Of a stretch of 64,000 nucleotides of DNA, positions 60,261 through 64,000 are shown piece by piece. A model generated the notes under the pieces. That model was not told the origin of the DNA. It did not search any database and worked only from the letters and a program-made list of their open reading frames with translations. Position 1 is the stretch's first letter, and each line of letters opens with the position of its first letter. The DNA is from Niameybacter massiliensis (GTDB lineage Bacteria > Bacillota > Clostridia > Lachnospirales > Cellulosilyticaceae): the NCBI RefSeq assembly GCF_001282685.1, contig NZ_LN875035.1:2732411-2796410 (forward strand), given 5' to 3'. The translations under genes were made by a program, and so were the position numbers.

Positions 60261-60662
60261 ATGTCTTCCACTTATGAGGAAGTATGTACCCTTCTTTCTA
60301 ATAGGGAATTTAAAAAAGCGGAATCTTGGCTCATTGGTCATCCTATTAAAGATGATAAATGGCATTTTTTATATAGTAAAGTATTAATGCAAAAAGCATG
60401 GTTTGACTCAGCTAAAAGTCATTTAGAAAAAGCTATTGCACTTAATCCTTCTAATGAAGGTTATAAAAAGCAACTTGCTAGCTTTATGGCTAGACCTGGT
60501 CGTTATAGTGATGACTACTATAATGCTAGACGCTATAGAAGACGTAGCGGATGCTGTTGTTGCTGTTGTGACGATGATTGTTGTCACTTTAGTTGTCTTG
60601 ATCTTATCTGCCTAGACTCTTGTTGTGAATGTATGGGTGGCGATTTAATCGAATGTATTTAA
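60261..60662 (+). CDS. TPR protein with poly-Cys tail
   Basis: The 133-residue product has one to two TPR-like helical hairpins (about 28-75, WHFLYSKVLMQKAWFDSAKS) and then a basic YNARRYRRR linker. The tail has 14 cysteines among its last 36 residues, including six in a row and the motif CCECMGGDLIEC. I chose the ATG at 60261, with GAGGTG. A GTG nine bases upstream lies in that ribosome site. Such a tail suggests metal binding, lipid or disulfide attachment, or assembly with the next protein. No signal peptide is present. Confidence 0.7.
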   Translation: MSSTYEEVCTLLSNREFKKAESWLIGHPIKDDKWHFLYSKVLMQKAWFDSAKSHLEKAIALNPSNEGYKKQLASFMARPGRYSDDYYNARRYRRRSGCCCCCCDDDCCHFSCLDLICLDSCCECMGGDLIECI

Positions 60663-60674
60663 AGGGGGCTTCTT

Positions 60675-61571
60675 ATGTTTGGTTATGTTACACCCTTAAA
60701 AGATGAACTTAAAGTACGTGAATTTGAAGCCTTTAAAGCCTATTATTGTGGTCTATGTTCTCATATTAAGCAAAACTTTGGTCAACTTCCACGTATGGTT
60801 CTTAATTACGACCTCGTTGCACTGGCTCTTCTTTTAGATGGATTAAGTCCAAATAAAGCTTACGTACAAAAACGTTCTTGTATGGTACATCCTGTCAAGA
60901 GCAAACCTATGATTGTTAATAATGAAGCTTTAGACTACGCAGCAAGTATGAATGTATCCTTAGCATACTATAAACTTCTAGATGATGTAGAAGACGAACG
61001 CAATCTTAAAAGTGAAGCCTTTGCTTCACTTTTAAAACCCTACAGTTCTAAGTTTAGCCCTGATGTAGTCAAAGTTAATCACTTAATTGAACGTGAATTA
61101 AAAAATTTACATGTTCTTGAAAAAAATAAGGATTTTGATTCTATTGATGAAATCAGCCATCCTTCTAGCTTGATCGTGGCTAATATTTTAAAACACTATC
61201 CTTATTCTTTTGAAAATGATAGCCCTGAACTTCGAGAACAGCTTTTTGATTTTGGGTATGCCCTCGGAAAGTGGATTTATGTTATTGATGCATTAGATGA
61301 TTTAGAAAAGGATATGAAAACTGGGCAATTTAATCCTATTGTTATTCTTTATAATCATGAAGATTTAAGCTATGAAACTTTAGTTAAAAAAATTCGTGAA
61401 CCTATTAGTTTTACACTTTTAAACTGTGGCTATAACTGTAGCCATCTTTTAAAAGCATTACCACTCAAACGTCATCGTGTACTACTTCATAATATTATTA
61501 ATTTAGGCATGATGGATAAATATAATAAAATCATTTCTCCTTGTGCCCATCATTGTAAGGGAGGTAAATAG
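60675..61571 (+). CDS. DUF5685 family protein with two Asp-rich motifs
   Basis: The 298-residue all-helical protein begins MFGYVTPLKDELKVREFEAF. It carries YYCGLCSH near residue 24 and two Asp-rich motifs, KLLDDVEDERN (about 105) and IDALDDLEKDMKTGQFNP (about 210). The pair has the spacing and context of the DDxxD motifs of isoprenoid synthases, squalene/phytoene type included. Conserved Cys at the N-terminus and a terminal CAHHCKGGK may bind metal. It starts 12 bases after the Cys-tail gene with an AAAGGGGG ribosome site. DUF5685 has no established function; the enzyme idea is my inference. Confidence 0.78.
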   Translation: MFGYVTPLKDELKVREFEAFKAYYCGLCSHIKQNFGQLPRMVLNYDLVALALLLDGLSPNKAYVQKRSCMVHPVKSKPMIVNNEALDYAASMNVSLAYYKLLDDVEDERNLKSEAFASLLKPYSSKFSPDVVKVNHLIERELKNLHVLEKNKDFDSIDEISHPSSLIVANILKHYPYSFENDSPELREQLFDFGYALGKWIYVIDALDDLEKDMKTGQFNPIVILYNHEDLSYETLVKKIREPISFTLLNCGYNCSHLLKALPLKRHRVLLHNIINLGMMDKYNKIISPCAHHCKGGK

Positions 61572-62114
61572 ATGTCTACAAAGCAACTCGTAAGTGGTAG
61601 TATTTTAACTGCACTTACTATTATTATCTTGTATTTAACTTTACTCATTCCAACAAATACACTGACTTTGCTTACATTAGCATCTATTACTGTACCTATT
61701 GCACTTATTCGAGAAAATGTAAAGACTTCCTTAATGGTCTATATAACCTCTAGCTTATTAGGGGTTATTCTTTTACCACTTAACATTAGTTTACTTTATA
61801 TCTTATTCTTTGGCTGTTACGGAATCATTAAATATTTTATTGAAAAACTAAATCGTATTCCTCTGGAATGGTTACTAAAACTTATTTTTTTCAATATAAT
61901 GTTTACTCTCGCCTATTTTTTATTTGATAACTTAATAACCCCTGGTGCTTTTGCTGGACTGATTAACTTAATACATCAGTTATTTCCTGGTTTACAACTT
62001 CCACCTACTGTTATTATTTTTGTTTTAGCTCAAATTGGTTTTATTATTTTCGATTATGCATTTACATTACTTATTGATTTTTATTATACTTACTGTGAAC
62101 AACATATAAAGTAA
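61572..62114 (+). CDS. Integral membrane protein, possibly ECF S-component-like
   Basis: The 180-residue product has about six hydrophobic segments in the layout of substrate-binding S-components of ECF transporters (ALTIIILYLTLLIPTN, ITVPIALIRENVKTSLMVY, VILLPLNISLLYILFFG). It begins at the base after the DUF5685 stop codon, with GGGAGG inside the preceding gene, so translation is coupled. No A or T component lies in the window; shared energising modules are common. The S-component assignment is tentative. Confidence 0.6.
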   Translation: MSTKQLVSGSILTALTIIILYLTLLIPTNTLTLLTLASITVPIALIRENVKTSLMVYITSSLLGVILLPLNISLLYILFFGCYGIIKYFIEKLNRIPLEWLLKLIFFNIMFTLAYFLFDNLITPGAFAGLINLIHQLFPGLQLPPTVIIFVLAQIGFIIFDYAFTLLIDFYYTYCEQHIK

Positions 62115-62118
62115 TATT

Positions 62119-62180
62119 ATACTCTCTGTATTTGTAACTTCTTTTCTTTTATAGAATAGACTAAATACAGAGAGTATTTC
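62119..62180 (+). terminator. Inverted repeat after the membrane-protein gene
   Basis: Arms at 62119-62133 and 62163-62177 (ATACTCTCTGTATTT) pair perfectly over 15 bases with a 29-base loop, followed by a T-rich tail. It could act as a partial terminator before the DUF4430 gene. Confidence 0.5.
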
Positions 62181-62201
62181 TTTTGTTAAAGGATGATGAC
62201 T

Positions 62202-62660
62202 ATGAATAATTTACTTCCGTTAGCAGCACTAAGCTTGTTTTATTTAAATCATCAAAAAGCATCTTATAGACAATCTGACTCAGATACAATGCCAATTACT
62301 TTCTCTGTACTCGGACCAAGTGCTGCTACAATTTTACTACCTCCTACTCCAGAAGATGTTACTATTGGTGATTCCGTTCTTCAAGCCTCAATAGAAGTAT
62401 TTACTAATCAAAACATCCCCTATGTATTAGGTGGAAAAAATAATAACGCTTATATTACAAGTATTAATAATATCACTCAAAACGATTATGGTAGCTCTAG
62501 TCGTTGGTTTTATAAAGTAAATGGTACCTTTTCATCTCTCCCTCCTACTGATTACACACTTAAAAGTGGAGATATTGTTGAATGGGTCTATACAACCAAT
62601 GATGGCATAGATATTGGCGTACCTTTTAAAAACACTGCAGGAAAAAATAATACACCTTAA
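62202..62660 (+). CDS. DUF4430 domain protein
   Basis: The 152-residue product has a short hydrophobic N-terminus (NLLPLAALSLFYL) and then a DUF4430 domain (about 55-142). The pattern GDSVLQASIEVF...YITSINNITQNDYGSSSRWFYKVNG...GDIVEWVYT is typical. The fold is shared with the C-terminal domain of transcobalamin. In Firmicutes such proteins often accompany ECF-type uptake genes, as the neighbour here may be. The ATG at 62202 has AAAGGATG. No clear lipobox or sortase motif is seen, so attachment is by the N-terminal helix if at all. Confidence 0.8.
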   Translation: MNNLLPLAALSLFYLNHQKASYRQSDSDTMPITFSVLGPSAATILLPPTPEDVTIGDSVLQASIEVFTNQNIPYVLGGKNNNAYITSINNITQNDYGSSSRWFYKVNGTFSSLPPTDYTLKSGDIVEWVYTTNDGIDIGVPFKNTAGKNNTP

Positions 62661-62680
62661 ATAAATCTTAAACATACAAA

Positions 62681-62720
62681 AAGGAACGCATTCATCATTA
62701 AGATTCTGCGTTCCTTCTTT
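62681..62720 (+). terminator. Terminator after the DUF4430 gene
   Basis: AAGGAACGCA (62681-62690) pairs with 62707-62716, followed by CTTTATT. Confidence 0.75.
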
Positions 62721-63005
62721 ATTAATACCTTCTATAGATATTATTACTTTGGATATTCCGTTCCCCTACGTTCTCTATCTCTTATAGCACTTCTATCCCC
62801 TTATAGTACTGCCATCCCTTATAGCAATACTACTTCTTTTATTCCCCTGTTCTTGCTTTCCCCTTATGAGAATAGATTATATCTACTTTTTAGTGCCTTT
62901 TTTTATTTATGTAACGAACACTACAAACTTATGTAGTGAACTAAGTTATTTAATATAAATTAATATATGACTTACAAAAAATTAAACATAACTTTACAAA
63001 TCAAT
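62721..63005. other. Non-coding region with a 19-base tandem repeat
   Basis: No gene is supported. Three degenerate copies of a 19-base unit (core ATCCCTTATAG) lie at 62776-62832. A small inverted repeat (CACTACA with TGTAGTG) lies at about 62928-62943. Confidence 0.7.
62776..62832. repeat. Three tandem 19-base repeats
   Basis: The copies start at about 62776, 62794 and 62813, each with CTATCyCCTTATAGyA-like sequence and two to four differences. The unit contains the half-palindrome CTAT...ATAG. Confidence 0.55.
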
Positions 63006-63039
63006 AAAAAAGTAGTGTGTAGTTATCCTACACACTACT
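63006..63039 (-). terminator. Terminator of the surface glycosidase-like gene
   Basis: AGTAGTGTGTAG (63011-63022) pairs perfectly with 63028-63039. A T run follows on the minus strand. Confidence 0.9.
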
Positions 63040-63044
63040 CAACT

Positions 63045-64000
63045 CTATTCAATTGTAATAATTTTACTACTACTATTCCAATCAACTTTGGCTCCTAATT
63101 TTTCACTAATAAAGCGAATGGGTACCATTGTTGTTCCATTAACCATTTGCGGTGCCTCAAGTAAAGTTTCAGTCTTCCCATTAACCATAGCCTTTTTGCT
63201 ATCTATAGTTAAAACCATCATATTATTATCTTGTTGAATAATAATACTTCTACTTTCACTTTCCCATTCTACCTCTGCACCTAAGTTTTCACTAATAATA
63301 CGAAGTGGTACAAGTGTTGTCCCATTTTGAATAAATGGTGCTACTGGTGGCTTAACTTGTTTCCCCTTAATAATTAGTTTGATTGTTCCATCACTTACTG
63401 TTTGATCATTTGAATTAGGTGGAATAATTACTTCTTGATCCTCCTCTTCAACTACTTCATTATCTCCTAGTATACGAACATAATTAGAACTTACAAAACC
63501 TACTTGTCCATTTGTAAGTCCTACTTGATACCATCCATTTGCCTCTGCAAAAATAGTTACTTTTGTCCCTTTATTCAATTTGCCAATGCTACTATAAGTA
63601 GTTCCTGGTCCTTCTCTAAAGTTAAGACTATCTTCTGTAACAACGCCCATTTTCCCTACTAATTCTGGATTAGAAGTATCACCTATTTGCCCACTATCTA
63701 CCTGGTCATCCTTGATCTCATCATCACTATCATCTACCCAGGAGCCTTTATAGTAAGTTTGTAATGCTGTTGAGACACCTTTCCTATTATTCATTAAATC
63801 TTTCATACTGAAATAAATACTACCTTCAATCTGAGGGTATTTTTCATTTTCTTTTAACTGAGTAATCATTTCTTCTGCTACAGTATCTTTGTAGATACCT
63901 TGCCCTATGTAAAGTTTTACCTTTGTTCCTTTAACTTCATTTGACCACCACTCTACAAGTGTCTTGTAGTTAGCTGTTTGATGTGTTGTCTCCCAATAAA
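63045..64000 (-). CDS. Surface glycosidase-like protein with SH3 and stalk domains (5' end missing)
   Basis: The frame stays open to the window edge, so the N-terminus lies outside; about 317 residues are visible. The first visible part (LVEWWSNEVKGTKVKLYIGQGIYKD, then IEGSIYFSMKDLMNNR) matches the end of family-10-like hydrolase barrels of the YngK/DUF187 group. It is followed by an acidic linker, a bacterial SH3 domain (SLNFREGPGTTYSSIGKL) and a stalk domain with two repeats (NGTTLVPLRIISENLGAEVEW and NGTTMVPIRFISEKLGAKVDW). It probably binds or cuts wall polymers. An internal ATG at 63869 is not the start, because coding similarity continues upstream. Confidence 0.8.
   Translation of the reverse strand, partial: YWETTHQTANYKTLVEWWSNEVKGTKVKLYIGQGIYKDTVAEEMITQLKENEKYPQIEGSIYFSMKDLMNNRKGVSTALQTYYKGSWVDDSDDEIKDDQVDSGQIGDTSNPELVGKMGVVTEDSLNFREGPGTTYSSIGKLNKGTKVTIFAEANGWYQVGLTNGQVGFVSSNYVRILGDNEVVEEEDQEVIIPPNSNDQTVSDGTIKLIIKGKQVKPPVAPFIQNGTTLVPLRIISENLGAEVEWESESRSIIIQQDNNMMVLTIDSKKAMVNGKTETLLEAPQMVNGTTMVPIRFISEKLGAKVDWNSSSKIITIE

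Noticed and set aside
62776-62832. CRISPR array
   Set aside because: Repeats are degenerate, contiguous and without spacers, and no cas genes are present.
62865-62961. A 30-codon ORF beginning at the ATG near 62867
   Set aside because: There is no ribosome site before it, and its composition is that of AT-rich intergenic DNA.
1-64000. Mobile elements, prophage genes, tRNA and rRNA
   Set aside because: No transposase, integrase, terminal repeat, cloverleaf or ribosomal RNA segment was recognised on either strand.

Overview
The window looks like chromosomal DNA from a low-GC, anaerobic, endospore-forming member of the Clostridia. A Lachnospirales or Cellulosilyticum-like host is my best guess, but no marker here settles it. 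The metabolic genes support an anaerobe: Rex, indolepyruvate:ferredoxin oxidoreductase, a molybdenum hydroxylase, an Re-type citrate synthase, and the OadB/OadG membrane part of a sodium-pumping decarboxylase. A GerS/YdcC-like lipoprotein, Cys-rich coat-like proteins and CATAnnnTA promoter boxes support sporulation. I found no rRNA, tRNA, insertion sequence, prophage or CRISPR array. Most genes lie on the minus strand in short operons closed by clear hairpin terminators.

Left part (1-24 kb): cutC; a YeiH-type transporter with a small membrane partner; radA; a gene of unknown function; clpC with a coiled-coil zinc-ribbon gene; and the conserved locus acpS - nnrE/nnrD - gerS-like - alr - mazE - mazF. 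The MazE here lacks the usual DNA-binding domain. Two near-duplicate Cys-rich proteins follow, then a three-subunit xanthine dehydrogenase-type enzyme whose promoter carries a 12-bp palindrome and PurBox-like motifs, then rex and a divergent ABC-F ATPase. A GntR/FCD regulator and two membrane-associated proteins of unknown function come next.

Middle part (23-46 kb): an Re-citrate synthase - aconitase - isocitrate dehydrogenase set makes 2-oxoglutarate and hence glutamate. Its promoter carries TGTATACA palindromes that also occur in front of the GntR gene, so the two are probably linked. A run of tiny hydrophobic and Cys-rich genes at 28 kb looks sporulation-related. It is followed by a GH18 protein, a set of small helical proteins sharing a motif, an SGNH hydrolase, leuS with a T-box leader, an MgtC-like protein, a duplicated zinc-ribbon membrane protein, an EF-G paralogue, glyA, iorAB and a split ThrE-type exporter.

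Right part (45-64 kb): a chemoreceptor-like protein with a divergent signalling tip; a Cys-rich probable coat protein with a near-perfect sigma-K promoter, divergent from a propeller-like protein; an RseC-like protein; a MATE exporter; oadB plus a 39-residue oadG; cell-envelope enzymes (polysaccharide deacetylase, LtaS-like sulfatase) and stalk-domain surface proteins. A plus-strand group at 60.2-62.7 kb pairs a TPR/poly-Cys protein with a DUF5685 protein carrying two isoprenoid-synthase-like Asp-rich motifs, followed by an integral membrane protein and a DUF4430 protein. I regard this group as the best candidate for an undescribed system. The window ends inside a surface glycosidase-like gene.
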